From Verrucomicrobiota bacterium (lineage in GTDB: Bacteria > Verrucomicrobiota > Verrucomicrobiia > Limisphaerales > J093), in contig JAKQDD010000207.1 in NCBI GenBank assembly GCA_029556615.1, positions 1-51,033 of the forward strand: a DNA stretch of 51,033 nucleotides, written 5' to 3'. The position numbers and the translations under genes were made by a program. Within the stretch, counting starts at the first letter, position 1. The number at the start of each line of letters is the position of its first letter. This document shows, in pieces, positions 22,914 through 32,757 of the stretch. Below the pieces are notes generated by a model. That model did not search any database and had not been told where the DNA came from. It worked only from the letters and a program-made list of their open reading frames with translations.

Positions 22914-24857
22914 ATGAAAACATGCTCTTGTCTCCTCGCAACGGTGGTGGTGCAGGCCTGGTTGCCGTTTGCCGGCCGCGCCGCGGATGCAGCCGCTGCC
23001 GCCGCCCCGGCGGCGGCACCCGCGATCAAGGTCGATGCGGCGAAGGTCGGGGCCCCGCTCTCGCCCCACATCTACAGCCAGTTCATCGAGCACCTCGGCC
23101 GCTGCATCTACGGAGGCATCTGGGCGGAAATGCTCGAGGACCGGAAGTTCTACTATCCGATCACCGGCGAGTACCGGCCCTACGGGAGGGACGCGGGCTC
23201 GCCTTACCCGGTGGTGCGAGCCTCGCCGTGGCAGGTGGTGGGCACCGCCACCTCGGTGGCCATGGATCCCCAGGAGCCGTTCGTCGGCAGCCATACGCCC
23301 GTGATCCAGCCCGCCGCGGGCATCCGCCAGCATGACCTGGGAACCGTCGCCGGCAAGGAGTACGTCGGCTACGCCTGGCTCAAGGCCGCCGGCCCCGGTA
23401 ACGCGTCGGTCACCGTCAGCCTGGGCGAGGGCGATTCCCTGCGCAAGACCGCCCGGCTCCAGGGCATCGGACCCAAGTACCGCCGGCACGAGTTCCGATT
23501 CAAGGCGGACGCCACGACCGATCGCGCCTCCCTGCTGCTCGAGGTGACCGGCGCCCCGGTGGCCGTCGGCACCGTCTCCCTCATGCCCGCCGACCACGTC
23601 AACGGAATGCGCGCGGACACCCTGGCGGTTCTGCGCGAGCTGCAGGCGCCGATCTACCGCTGGCCCGGCGGGAATTTCGTCAGCGGCTACGACTGGCGCG
23701 ACGGGATCGGCGACCGCGACCGCCGGCCGCCCCGGACGAATCCGGCGTGGACCGGGGTCGAGCACAACGACTTTGGCATGATCGAGTTCATCCGGTTCTG
23801 CCGGGAGATCGGGGCGGAACCGTGGATCACGGTGAACACCGGGTTTGGCGATGCCTATTCCGCCGCCGCGCAACTCGAGTACTGCAACGGCCCGGCATCC
23901 TCGACCTGGGGCCGGCGCCGCGCCGCCGATGGGGCCAAGGAGCCCTTCCGGGTCAAGTATTGGGGCATCGGCAACGAGATGTGGGGCAACTGGCAGCTCG
24001 GCCACATGCGACTCGAGCATTACACGATCAAGCAGAACTGGGTCGTCGACAAGATGCGCGCCGTCGACCCCGATATCCTCTGCATCGCCTCGGGCGACAT
24101 CGGACCGTGGAGCACCGGCCTGCTCAAGTCCTGCCGGAACCACATGGATTTCATCGCCGAACATTTCTACTGCCAGGAGCGACCCGATCTCGCCGCCCAC
24201 GTCCGGCAAATCCCCGATGCCATCCGACGCAAGGCCGAGTGGCATCGCAAAGCCCGCCAGGACCTCCCCGAGCTCAAGGGCAAGGACATCCGCATTGCCA
24301 TGACCGAATGGAACTACTGGTACGGTCCCCACGTCTTCGGCGAACTGGGCACGCGCTACTTCCTCAAGGATGCCCTCGGCATCGCCGCCGGCGTCCACGA
24401 GTACGCCCGCCAGAGCGATGTCGTGGCTTCCGCCTTCTACGCCCAAACGGTCAACGTGATCGGCGCCGTCAAGGTGAGCCGGCGAAACGCCGCGCTGGAA
24501 ACCACCGGCCTGGTGCTGAAGCTCTATCGGCAGCAGTTCGGCAGCCTGCCGGTGACCACGGAAACCGCCGGGCCCGTCGACGCCCAGGCAGCATGGTCCC
24601 AGGACCGGAAACAGCTCACCCTCGGCATCGTCAACCCGACGCTCGAGACTGTGGCCGTGAGCCTCGACGTCCAGGGAGCCCGGCTCACCGGCACCGGCAA
24701 GCGCTGGCAAATCGCCGGGACCGATCCCAAAGCCTATAACGACCCCGATGAACCCGCGCGCGTGCGCATCGAGGAACAGTCGGTCACCGGCCTCCTCGAT
24801 TCTCTGGCCCTCAGCCCGTGCAGCGTCACGGTGTTCGCCCTCGACGCCACGCCGTGA
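22914..24857 (+). CDS. Alpha-L-arabinofuranosidase, GH51-like, exported
   Basis: A 647-residue exported enzyme with a signal peptide ending near AGRAADA, followed by an Ala/Pro-rich linker. IYSQFIEHLGRCIYGGIW is the standard GH51 opening. The catalytic acid/base is E355 in YWGIGNEMWG, and the nucleophile is E465 in IAMTEWNYWYG. A C-terminal beta domain follows, as in the family. GH51 enzymes release terminal arabinofuranose from arabinan and arabinoxylan. An insert of about 150 residues after the first barrel strand looks like a carbohydrate-binding (CBM4-like) sandwich. An in-frame GTG at 22908 is an alternative start. Confidence 0.9.
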   Translation: MKTCSCLLATVVVQAWLPFAGRAADAAAAAAPAAAPAIKVDAAKVGAPLSPHIYSQFIEHLGRCIYGGIWAEMLEDRKFYYPITGEYRPYGRDAGSPYPVVRASPWQVVGTATSVAMDPQEPFVGSHTPVIQPAAGIRQHDLGTVAGKEYVGYAWLKAAGPGNASVTVSLGEGDSLRKTARLQGIGPKYRRHEFRFKADATTDRASLLLEVTGAPVAVGTVSLMPADHVNGMRADTLAVLRELQAPIYRWPGGNFVSGYDWRDGIGDRDRRPPRTNPAWTGVEHNDFGMIEFIRFCREIGAEPWITVNTGFGDAYSAAAQLEYCNGPASSTWGRRRAADGAKEPFRVKYWGIGNEMWGNWQLGHMRLEHYTIKQNWVVDKMRAVDPDILCIASGDIGPWSTGLLKSCRNHMDFIAEHFYCQERPDLAAHVRQIPDAIRRKAEWHRKARQDLPELKGKDIRIAMTEWNYWYGPHVFGELGTRYFLKDALGIAAGVHEYARQSDVVASAFYAQTVNVIGAVKVSRRNAALETTGLVLKLYRQQFGSLPVTTETAGPVDAQAAWSQDRKQLTLGIVNPTLETVAVSLDVQGARLTGTGKRWQIAGTDPKAYNDPDEPARVRIEEQSVTGLLDSLALSPCSVTVFALDATP

Positions 24858-24936
24858 CCAACCGACGTACGCCAACCGCACCAGGGGAAAGGAGGGCCCC
24901 TCAGCTCTGAGGCCCTGCAACAGCCGACCGCTCTTG

Positions 24937-25452
24937 ATGAACACACTCGATGCCATCCAGGCGCGCCGATCCGTCCGCGCCTTCCAACCGCGACCCGTCG
25001 AAGCCGAGAAGCTCGATGCGCTCCTCAACGCCATCAACCAGGCCCCTTCCGCGGGAAACCTGCAGGCCTACCAAGTCTACCTGGTCCGGCGCGAGACCAC
25101 CCGGCAACGACTGGCCGCCGCCGCCCTGGGACAGAAGTTCCTCGCCCAGGCCCCCATGGTGCTCGTGGTTTGCGCCTGTCCTTCGCGGTCGGCGAAGTAC
25201 GGCCAGCGGGGCGCGGAGTTGTACTGCCTTCAGGATGCGACCGTGGCCGTGGCCTACGGGCAACTGGCGGCCACGGCCCTGGGTCTGGCGAGTTGCTGGG
25301 TGGGCGCGTTCGACGAATCCCAGGTCAAGGAGGTGCTGGGCCTGCCCGCGGCGGAGCGGCCCGTGGCCATGTTGCCCATCGGCTATCCGGCCGAGACACC
25401 GCCCCGCACACCGCGTCGCTGGCTGACCGACCTCGTGAAGGAAAAAGAGTAG
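24937..25452 (+). CDS. Nitroreductase-family FMN flavoprotein
   Basis: A 171-residue cytoplasmic flavoprotein of the nitroreductase fold. The N-terminal RRSVRAFQPRPV matches the RRSVRxF FMN-phosphate motif, QAPSAGNLQAYQVYLV the second FMN motif, and GLASCWVGAF the late family motif. The natural substrate is not predictable; such enzymes reduce quinones, nitroaromatics or flavins with NAD(P)H. The gene is 79 bases after the GH51 gene and convergent with glnA. A second start at TTG 24934 adds one residue. Confidence 0.88.
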   Translation: MNTLDAIQARRSVRAFQPRPVEAEKLDALLNAINQAPSAGNLQAYQVYLVRRETTRQRLAAAALGQKFLAQAPMVLVVCACPSRSAKYGQRGAELYCLQDATVAVAYGQLAATALGLASCWVGAFDESQVKEVLGLPAAERPVAMLPIGYPAETPPRTPRRWLTDLVKEKE

Positions 25453-25473
25453 GCGGCAGGGCGAACTCCGCCT
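25451..25473. terminator. Possible bidirectional hairpin between convergent genes
   Basis: AGGCGG (25451-25456) and CCGCCT (25468-25473) can form a 6-base-pair stem with an 11-base loop between the nitroreductase gene and glnA. No U-run follows in either direction, so intrinsic termination is uncertain. Confidence 0.3.
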
Positions 25474-25480
25474 TCGCCTC

Positions 25481-26893
<1,413 letters not shown>

Positions 26894-26992
26894 GGTAGTG
26901 CTTCGTCGTCTGTAGTTTCGTGTTTCGTCTGTGGTTTCTTGCCGATTATTGTTCGCTTCGCGGTATTCTGCCAAGGCCTTGAAATATGCCAG

Positions 26993-28501
26993 CTAGACGG
27001 TGTGGTAGCCTTCCTCTCCGTGATCCACAAGATCAAGCCCCAGGGTCTCCTCGTCCGCGTCGGGCCGCAGTTGGCCGAGGGCCGCCTTCACGGCGAAGGC
27101 GATGAGGGCGGTGGCGGTGATGGCCAGCGCGAGGGTCAGCCCGATGGCCTTGAGCTGTTCCCAAACCAGGGGTTGGAACCAGGAGTCGGTGACGAGCTCC
27201 TTCAGGTTCACGGCGAGATTGGGATTGGCCGGATGGCGGGCCAGGAAACCGGTCATCAGGGCGCCGAGGGTGCCGCCGACTGCGTGGACGCCGAAGGTGT
27301 CGAGGGCATCGTCATAGCCGAGCTTGCCCTTGAGGTAGGCGACGGCCAGGAAGGGGACCAGGCCGGCGAGGATTCCGATGACGACCGCGCCGCTGGGCAG
27401 GATGAAGCCGCAGGCGGGCGTGACCACCACCAAGCCCGCCACCGCCCCCGAGCAGAAACCGAGCACACTCGGCTTCCCCTTGAGCAGCCATTCGGCCATG
27501 GCCCAGACGAACGAAGCCACGGCGGTGGCGAGCGTGGTGTTGGTGAAGGCGTTGGCGGCGATCCCGTCGGAGGCCACGGCGCTGCCAGCGTTGAAGCCGT
27601 ACCATCCGACCCAGAGCATCCCGGTCCCGACCATGCAGAGCACCATGCTGTGCGGCGGCATGGGTTCCCGCGGAAAACCCAGCCGCCTGCCGAGGATCAG
27701 GCAGAGCACCAGGGCCGACCATCCTGAGGACATGTGGACCACCGTGCCGCCGGCGAAGTCGACCGCCCGAATCCGGGCCGCTGGATTCCAGGCGCCGTTC
27801 ATCAGCCCGTCGACGCCCCACACCATGTGCGCGAGCGGGAAGTAGACGATCACCATCCATAGCGTGACGAACAGCAGCACGGCGGAGAATTTCATCCGCT
27901 CGGCGACGGCGCCGATGATGAGGGCCGGCGTGATGATGGCGAACATCAGTTGGTACATGGCAAACACGTTTTGGGATACCCAGTAGGAGTAGTTCGTGTT
28001 GGGCGCGAACCCGACGCCGTCGAGCAGGGCGAGGCTCAGGTTGCCCAGGAACGTGGCCCGGTCCCCGCCGGCGTCCCCCACGTCGGCGAAGACCAGGCTG
28101 TACCCGAAGAGCCACCAGAGCACCGTCACCAGCCCGGCGATCCCGAGGCACTGGGCCAGAATCGAAAGCACGTTCTTCCGTCGCACCAGGCCCCCGTAGA
28201 ACAGGGCGAGCCCGGGCAGCGTCATGAAGAGGACCAGCGCCGCCGAGGTCATCATCCAGCCGTTATGCCCGGGGCCCGGCACCGACGACGTGGGCGTGGC
28301 GAGTCCTTCCGGGATTCGGCCCGCGGTGTCCTTGAGCGCCGCAGTGGGATCCCCGTTGTTCACGTAGGCTTCGAGGCTCGCCACCCGCTGCTCGAGCGTC
28401 GGCGCCGGCGCGGGAGCCTCCGCCGCCGCGGCCCTCCGCACGGAAGTGAACGCCGCAGCCAGACACACCAACGAAGTGAACAGAGTAATCGACAGTTTCA
28501 T
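26993..28501 (-). CDS. amtB: Ammonium transporter, Amt family, with periplasmic N-terminal extension
   Basis: Amt proteins are trimeric inner-membrane channels for ammonium uptake. The product is 502 residues. A signal peptide (about 1-27) is followed by a short heptad-like segment (LEQRVASLEAYVNNGDP). The Amt core starts near residue 80 with NGWMMTSAALVLFMTLPGLALFYGGLVR. The conserved histidines are seen in DTFGVHAVGGTLGALMTG and in the earlier FPLAHMVWG region. FNAGSA is present. The C-terminal cytoplasmic tail (LVDHGEEGYHTV) matches the GlnK-interacting tail. Co-location with glnB fits blockage by the PII protein. Confidence 0.94.
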   Translation of the reverse strand: MKLSITLFTSLVCLAAAFTSVRRAAAAEAPAPAPTLEQRVASLEAYVNNGDPTAALKDTAGRIPEGLATPTSSVPGPGHNGWMMTSAALVLFMTLPGLALFYGGLVRRKNVLSILAQCLGIAGLVTVLWWLFGYSLVFADVGDAGGDRATFLGNLSLALLDGVGFAPNTNYSYWVSQNVFAMYQLMFAIITPALIIGAVAERMKFSAVLLFVTLWMVIVYFPLAHMVWGVDGLMNGAWNPAARIRAVDFAGGTVVHMSSGWSALVLCLILGRRLGFPREPMPPHSMVLCMVGTGMLWVGWYGFNAGSAVASDGIAANAFTNTTLATAVASFVWAMAEWLLKGKPSVLGFCSGAVAGLVVVTPACGFILPSGAVVIGILAGLVPFLAVAYLKGKLGYDDALDTFGVHAVGGTLGALMTGFLARHPANPNLAVNLKELVTDSWFQPLVWEQLKAIGLTLALAITATALIAFAVKAALGQLRPDADEETLGLDLVDHGEEGYHTV

Positions 28502-28566
28502 GGGCAGATGTGTTTCCGAAGAAACCAGGGTCGCCGCAGGCCGCCGCAAGCCGCCGCAGGCTGCGA

Positions 28567-28905
28567 TCAAACGGCGTTCTCGCCCTGCTCCCCGGTGCGG
28601 ATCCGGACCGCCTCTTCGATGGCGGAGACGAATACCTTGCCATCGCCGATCTTGCCAGTGCGCGCCACGCGCACGATGGTCTGCACGGCCAGTTCAGCCT
28701 GCTTGTCCGAAAGGACCAGCTCGATCTTCATCTTCGGCAGAAAATCGACCGTGTACTCGCTGCCCCGGTAGATCTCGGTATGTCCCTTCTGGCGGCCGAA
28801 CCCTTTGACTTCGGTGACCGTCATGCCCTCGATGCCGACCTCGCTTAGGGCGTCTTTCACTTCTTCGAGCTTGAAGGGCTTGATGATTGCTTCGACTTTT
28901 TTCAT
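28567..28905 (-). CDS. glnB: Nitrogen regulatory protein PII (GlnB/GlnK)
   Basis: PII senses glutamine, 2-oxoglutarate and ATP/ADP and controls glutamine synthetase, NtrB and ammonium channels. The product is 112 residues, the exact family length. The T-loop includes the uridylylation tyrosine Y51 in GSEYTVDFLPK. The B-loop reads TGKIGDGKVFV and the C-loop IRTGEQGENAV. The gene is first in the order glnB-amtB-glnA, 65 bases before amtB, which by context makes it GlnK-like. A sigma-54 promoter lies upstream. Confidence 0.96.
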   Translation of the reverse strand: MKKVEAIIKPFKLEEVKDALSEVGIEGMTVTEVKGFGRQKGHTEIYRGSEYTVDFLPKMKIELVLSDKQAELAVQTIVRVARTGKIGDGKVFVSAIEEAVRIRTGEQGENAV

Positions 28906-28994
28906 GGTCGCAGGCTGCAGGTGCAGCGCCGTCTCAGGTCCGACCGGGGTGACCCATGCACCTGCTCGGTCCCATCAACGGACGACGCCCCCCA

Positions 28995-29011
28995 AGCAAC
29001 GGACATGCCAA
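28995..29011 (-). promoter_or_regulatory. Sigma-54 (RpoN) promoter of glnB-amtB(-glnA)
   Basis: On the minus strand the bases read TTGGCATGTCCGTTGCT. This matches the RpoN consensus YTGGCACGrNNNTTGCW at all but two defined positions and has the obligatory GG-N10-GC spacing. The start point would be near 28984, about 80 bases before the glnB ATG. An imperfect dyad, TGCATC-N5-GTGCCA at 29021-29037, lies just upstream and could be a weak NtrC-type site. The remaining bases of the 28906-29199 gap show nothing else. Confidence 0.72.
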
Positions 29012-29199
29012 AGTCGACGATGCATCGGATTGTGCCACGTAACTCACTGGCGCAGAGCCGATTCCACGATCACCGATCGCATGGCCAGCGGGCGGACATC
29101 TTCGATGACCCCAATGGCGCTGTCGGTTTTTGCGCAGGCGGTTGAATTCGCGGCACTGACGTCCGCGGCTACGGACGGGGATCGGCGTAGCCGCCGGCG

Positions 29200-31155
29200 T
29201 CAGGCGTAGGCCCGGATCTCGTAAACTCGGGCGATGGGATCGCCGTGGGTGGCGTGGATCAGGAGCCGGAGTTTCTGGACCGGGGTGGGGTTGAAGGAGT
29301 GGCGATTGAGCCGCTGGTGGTTGCCGCGGACGGCGGCGAGCGTCTGCCACGTGCCGGTGCCGGGATCGGCCTGAAGATCATAGTCCCGGACCGTCTCGGG
29401 TTGAGGGGCGCGGATCACACGGCGGCCGACGGCGTCCGCGGCGGACAATGTCAGCTCGCGGTGAAACCCGGTGTCGAAGGTGATCTGAACACGGCGGAGC
29501 ACGAGTGCGGCCTCCCACTCGAGCTGGATCCAGACAGGGGCGGACTCGAGGCGGACACCCCATCGGTGCTTCCAGCCATTGTCGGGATCCCGGACCCAAC
29601 CGTCGATCACGTTCTGCGGGCTCGAGGCTTCGTGGCTGCCGGAGGCGGTCGCCCGGGCCTGGCGGGCGAGGTCGAGGGGGTCCTCGTTTCGGAGACCTTT
29701 CAAGGTTTGATCGTCGCGGAGGAGAAGCTGCTGGAGCTCCCGGACCCGGGCCGGGTCAGTCGCCAACTGGCGCGGGGTCAGGCGATGTCGGACGCAGCAC
29801 GCGGCGGCCGTGCCCGCTGCCTGGCCAAGGCAGGCGCACGTGGCCATCACCCGACTCGAACTGAAGGCGACGTGGCTGGCACTGATGTTGCGTCCCGCCA
29901 TGAAGAGATTGGATAGGCTGCGGCTGTAGAGAGAGCGCAGCGGGATGCCGTAGGGGGCCTCGAGTTTTATCGAACGGAACGGCGGTTGACTCGAAGCATC
30001 AAACCCGGAGGGCGGATGGTCATCCATGGGCCAGCCGCCGATCGCGATGGCATCCGGCGGTTCACCGCGGCGGCCCTCGAGGTCCTGCTGGGTGAGAACG
30101 TAATCGCCGAGGATCCGGCGGCTCTCGCGTTTGCCAGGGAGAAAGCCGATCCACTCCAGGGCCCACGTGGCGCTCGAAGGGTAGGCGCCCGAGTTCTTGA
30201 TGTGGTTCCAGACGCCCAAAACGATCGCGAGCAATTCATGTCGGATCCGACCGTCATCGCGGATCGAGTTCAACTGCCCGCCCCACTCGATCCACCAGTA
30301 GCCGTACTCCCACGAGGAGATCCTGCGGAACTCGAGCAGTTCCGGGCGGATCGTTCGGGCCCAAGGGGGCGCCTGGAACGGCATGGGCCGTCCGTGATCG
30401 CGCGCGGTGAAAAGCAGGCTGCTGCCCTGGGTCTGGGCATCTGCTGAGGCTCCGGCGAGGGACTCTCCGAACTCGTCCCGGCCTTCACGTCCCATCCGGA
30501 ACTCGGCGCCAGCCTCGAGTGCGAGGCGGGAGTCGCCGGTGCAATCGAGATACTGGGAGGCGGTGATGCGGTAGCGGTGCTCGGTCCGGTCGCAGCGGGC
30601 GATGGCGCGCTCGATCCGGCCCTGGCGGACCTCGGCGCCGCAGAGGGTGGTATCCAACAGGAGGGTGATGTTGGATTCCCGCAGGACCTTGTCGTAGAGC
30701 AGCAGATCCCAGAGGGAGAAACTGCGCTGCGGATTGCGGACAGCATCGTCCAGTCGAAGTTCCTCGATCAGTCCGCCCTCGCGCCAGCCGGGCCGGGCCC
30801 CGTGGCAGTCCGCGCCCACGATGTGCATTCGGATCTCGCTGCTGGCGTTGCCCCCGAGCTGGGCGCGGTCCTGCACCAGCAGGACGCGGGCGCCGTGGCG
30901 GGCGGCGGCAAGCGCGGCGCACACGCCGGCCATGCCTCCGCCAGCCACGAGCACATCGGTTTCGAGATCCACAGGCACAAGATGCGGGTCGCCGCCCGTG
31001 GCGCCCGCCGTTTCATGGCCGGGGACCGCGGACTCCGGAGCAGGTTGTTCGACAGGGGGCGAGGTGGTGGCTGGGGATGCCGGATCGGCGGCACGGACGA
31101 CGACGGTGTAGCCTCCCCATCCCGTCGCGCCGGCAAGGAATTGGCGTCGGTTCAT
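29200..31155 (-). CDS. Tat-exported FAD-dependent oxidoreductase with discoidin-like C-terminus
   Basis: A 651-residue protein of the FAD_oxidored type (PF12831-like). The N-terminus MNRRQFLAGAT is a twin-arginine signal. The FAD dinucleotide motif AGGGMAG is at residues 71-77, followed by GARVLLVQDRAQLGGNASSE. The C-terminal 150 residues, with ATASGSHEASSPQNVIDG and a late KLRLLIHAT, look like an F5/8 type C (CBM32-like) sugar-binding sandwich. Such proteins are common in PVC bacteria, and their substrates, probably carbohydrates, are unknown. The gene is divergent from gmd. Confidence 0.83.
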   Translation of the reverse strand: MNRRQFLAGATGWGGYTVVVRAADPASPATTSPPVEQPAPESAVPGHETAGATGGDPHLVPVDLETDVLVAGGGMAGVCAALAAARHGARVLLVQDRAQLGGNASSEIRMHIVGADCHGARPGWREGGLIEELRLDDAVRNPQRSFSLWDLLLYDKVLRESNITLLLDTTLCGAEVRQGRIERAIARCDRTEHRYRITASQYLDCTGDSRLALEAGAEFRMGREGRDEFGESLAGASADAQTQGSSLLFTARDHGRPMPFQAPPWARTIRPELLEFRRISSWEYGYWWIEWGGQLNSIRDDGRIRHELLAIVLGVWNHIKNSGAYPSSATWALEWIGFLPGKRESRRILGDYVLTQQDLEGRRGEPPDAIAIGGWPMDDHPPSGFDASSQPPFRSIKLEAPYGIPLRSLYSRSLSNLFMAGRNISASHVAFSSSRVMATCACLGQAAGTAAACCVRHRLTPRQLATDPARVRELQQLLLRDDQTLKGLRNEDPLDLARQARATASGSHEASSPQNVIDGWVRDPDNGWKHRWGVRLESAPVWIQLEWEAALVLRRVQITFDTGFHRELTLSAADAVGRRVIRAPQPETVRDYDLQADPGTGTWQTLAAVRGNHQRLNRHSFNPTPVQKLRLLIHATHGDPIARVYEIRAYA

Positions 31156-31313
31156 GGATGCACGTCAGCCCCGGCTGTCAGGATGCGCTCAAACCCGCCT
31201 GGGCCGACCCCCCGCAAACTAACAGACAGCCCACCTTGCCGCAACGCTTGTCCCGGCATTTTCTTCTGCTTGCGCGGCTTTCGCGGGGAACGGAGACTCG
31301 GCTCGAGCGTACC

Positions 31314-32327
31314 ATGAGCAAGAAGGCGTTGATTACGGGGATCACGGGCCAGGACGGATCGTATCTGGCAGAGTTTCTGTTGGAGAAAGGGTACGAGGTG
31401 CACGGCCTGATCCGGCGGGCCAGCACGTTCAACACCGGCCGCCTGGATTCCATCTACGCCGACCCGCACGCTGCGGGCGCCCGGTTGCATCTGCACTACG
31501 GCGATCTGTCCGAGGCCAGCGCGCTGGCGCGGTTGGTGGCCGGGATCATGCCCGACGAGGTCTATAACCTGGCCGCCCAAAGCCACGTGCGCGTCAGCTT
31601 CGACAGCCCGGAATACACGACGGATGTGACCGCCACCGGGGCCATCCGATTGCTTGAGGCCCTCCGGTTGGCCGGGGTCCGGCCGCGCTTCTATCAGGCC
31701 TCGTCGAGCGAGATGTTCGGCAAGGTCCAGGCGATTCCTCAGACCGAGACGACCCCGTTCTATCCCCGGAGCCCGTACGGGTGCGCGAAGCTCTATGCCC
31801 ACTGGATCACGATCAATTACCGCGAGTCCTACGGCCTCCACGCGAGCAATGGGATTCTCTTCAACCACGAATCGCCGCGGCGGGGCGAGACGTTCGTGAC
31901 CCGGAAGATCACGCGCGCCGTGGCCCACATCCTGGCGGGCCTGCAGGACAAGCTCTACCTCGGGAATCTCGACGCGCGGCGGGACTGGGGTTACGCCCGG
32001 GAATACGTCGAGGCGATGTGGCTGATGCTTCAGCAGGATCAACCGGACGACTACGTGATCGCCACAGGGGAGACGCACTCGATCCGGGAGTTTCTCGAAG
32101 TCGCCTTCGGCCATGTGAACCTCGATTGGCAGCCCTATGTGGTCATCGATCCCCGGTATTATCGGCCGGCCGAGGTGGACCTGCTGGTTGGCGACGCCCG
32201 CAAGGCGCGGGAGCGCCTCGGGTGGGTTCCCCGGACCCGGTTTGCGGATCTCGTCACGCTGATGGTGGATGCGGACATCGCCCTGCTCCGCGCGCATCGG
32301 GAGGGTCGGTCCAGGGTGACCGAGTAA
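31314..32327 (+). CDS. gmd: GDP-mannose 4,6-dehydratase
   Basis: Gmd converts GDP-D-mannose to GDP-4-keto-6-deoxy-D-mannose, the first step to GDP-fucose, rhamnose or perosamine for surface glycans. The product is 337 residues, a normal length for this short-chain dehydrogenase family. The NAD(P)-binding motif is TGITGQDGSYLAEFLL near the N-terminus. RRASTFNTGRL is a family signature. The catalytic pair is YPRSPYGCAK, and FNHESPRRGETFVTRKITRA is the substrate-site hallmark. Start ATG 31314 gives the canonical N-terminus. No fucose synthase follows, so the final sugar is not known. Confidence 0.95.
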   Translation: MSKKALITGITGQDGSYLAEFLLEKGYEVHGLIRRASTFNTGRLDSIYADPHAAGARLHLHYGDLSEASALARLVAGIMPDEVYNLAAQSHVRVSFDSPEYTTDVTATGAIRLLEALRLAGVRPRFYQASSSEMFGKVQAIPQTETTPFYPRSPYGCAKLYAHWITINYRESYGLHASNGILFNHESPRRGETFVTRKITRAVAHILAGLQDKLYLGNLDARRDWGYAREYVEAMWLMLQQDQPDDYVIATGETHSIREFLEVAFGHVNLDWQPYVVIDPRYYRPAEVDLLVGDARKARERLGWVPRTRFADLVTLMVDADIALLRAHREGRSRVTE

Positions 32328-32416
32328 AGGCCTCTGGAGGAACAAGACCAACTTCCGGGCTCCCGGGAGAGCCTTCGATCCCGAGGGGCAACGGGACTCG
32401 GAGGCCGAACTTTCAT

Positions 32417-32445
32417 TTGCCAGGAGATGGCTCCGGCAAAATACT
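32417..32445 (+). promoter_or_regulatory. Candidate promoter with leaderless start, gene at 32452
   Basis: TTGCCA (32417-32422), a 17-base spacer and AATACT (32440-32445). The -10 box ends 6 bases before ATG 32452. No Shine-Dalgarno sequence is present, so a leaderless transcript is likely if this promoter is used. Confidence 0.5.
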
Positions 32446-32451
32446 CGGGCC

Positions 32452-32757
32452 ATGCTCGTTGTCCATGTGCATGTCTGTGTGAAACCGGAAGAGATCGAGG
32501 CCTTTCAACAGGCCACGCTCGAAAACGCCCGCCAGAGTGTGCGCGAGCCGGGCATTGCCCGATTCGACGTCGTCCAGCAAACTGATGACCCGTCGCGGTT
32601 CGTGCTGGTCGAGGTGTATCGCCATGCCGACGCGCCCGCGCAGCACAAGGCGACCGCCCATTACGCGGCCTGGAGAGACACCGTGGCTCCGCTGATGCGC
32701 GAACCGCGCCGCAGCGTCGCGTTCCGCAATCTCTTCCCCGAGGACGCCGGCTGGTAA
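32452..32757 (+). CDS. Antibiotic biosynthesis monooxygenase (ABM) domain protein
   Basis: A 101-residue ferredoxin-like dimeric-barrel protein of the ABM family (YgiN/LsrG-like). The pattern VHVCVKPEEIEAFQQATLENARQ, then EPGIARFDVVQQ and HKATAHYAAW, is typical. Members oxidise quinols or process autoinducer-2-type compounds without cofactors. The stop TAA is directly followed by the ATG of the alcohol dehydrogenase gene (TAAATG), so the pair is co-translated and probably acts in one pathway. Confidence 0.82.
   Translation: MLVVHVHVCVKPEEIEAFQQATLENARQSVREPGIARFDVVQQTDDPSRFVLVEVYRHADAPAQHKATAHYAAWRDTVAPLMREPRRSVAFRNLFPEDAGW

Noticed and set aside
26894..26992. Sigma-54-like TGGCA sequences before glnA on the minus strand
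   Set aside because: One candidate has GG and GC separated by 9 bases instead of 10, the other lacks the GC of the -12 element. glnA is more simply read from the glnB promoter.
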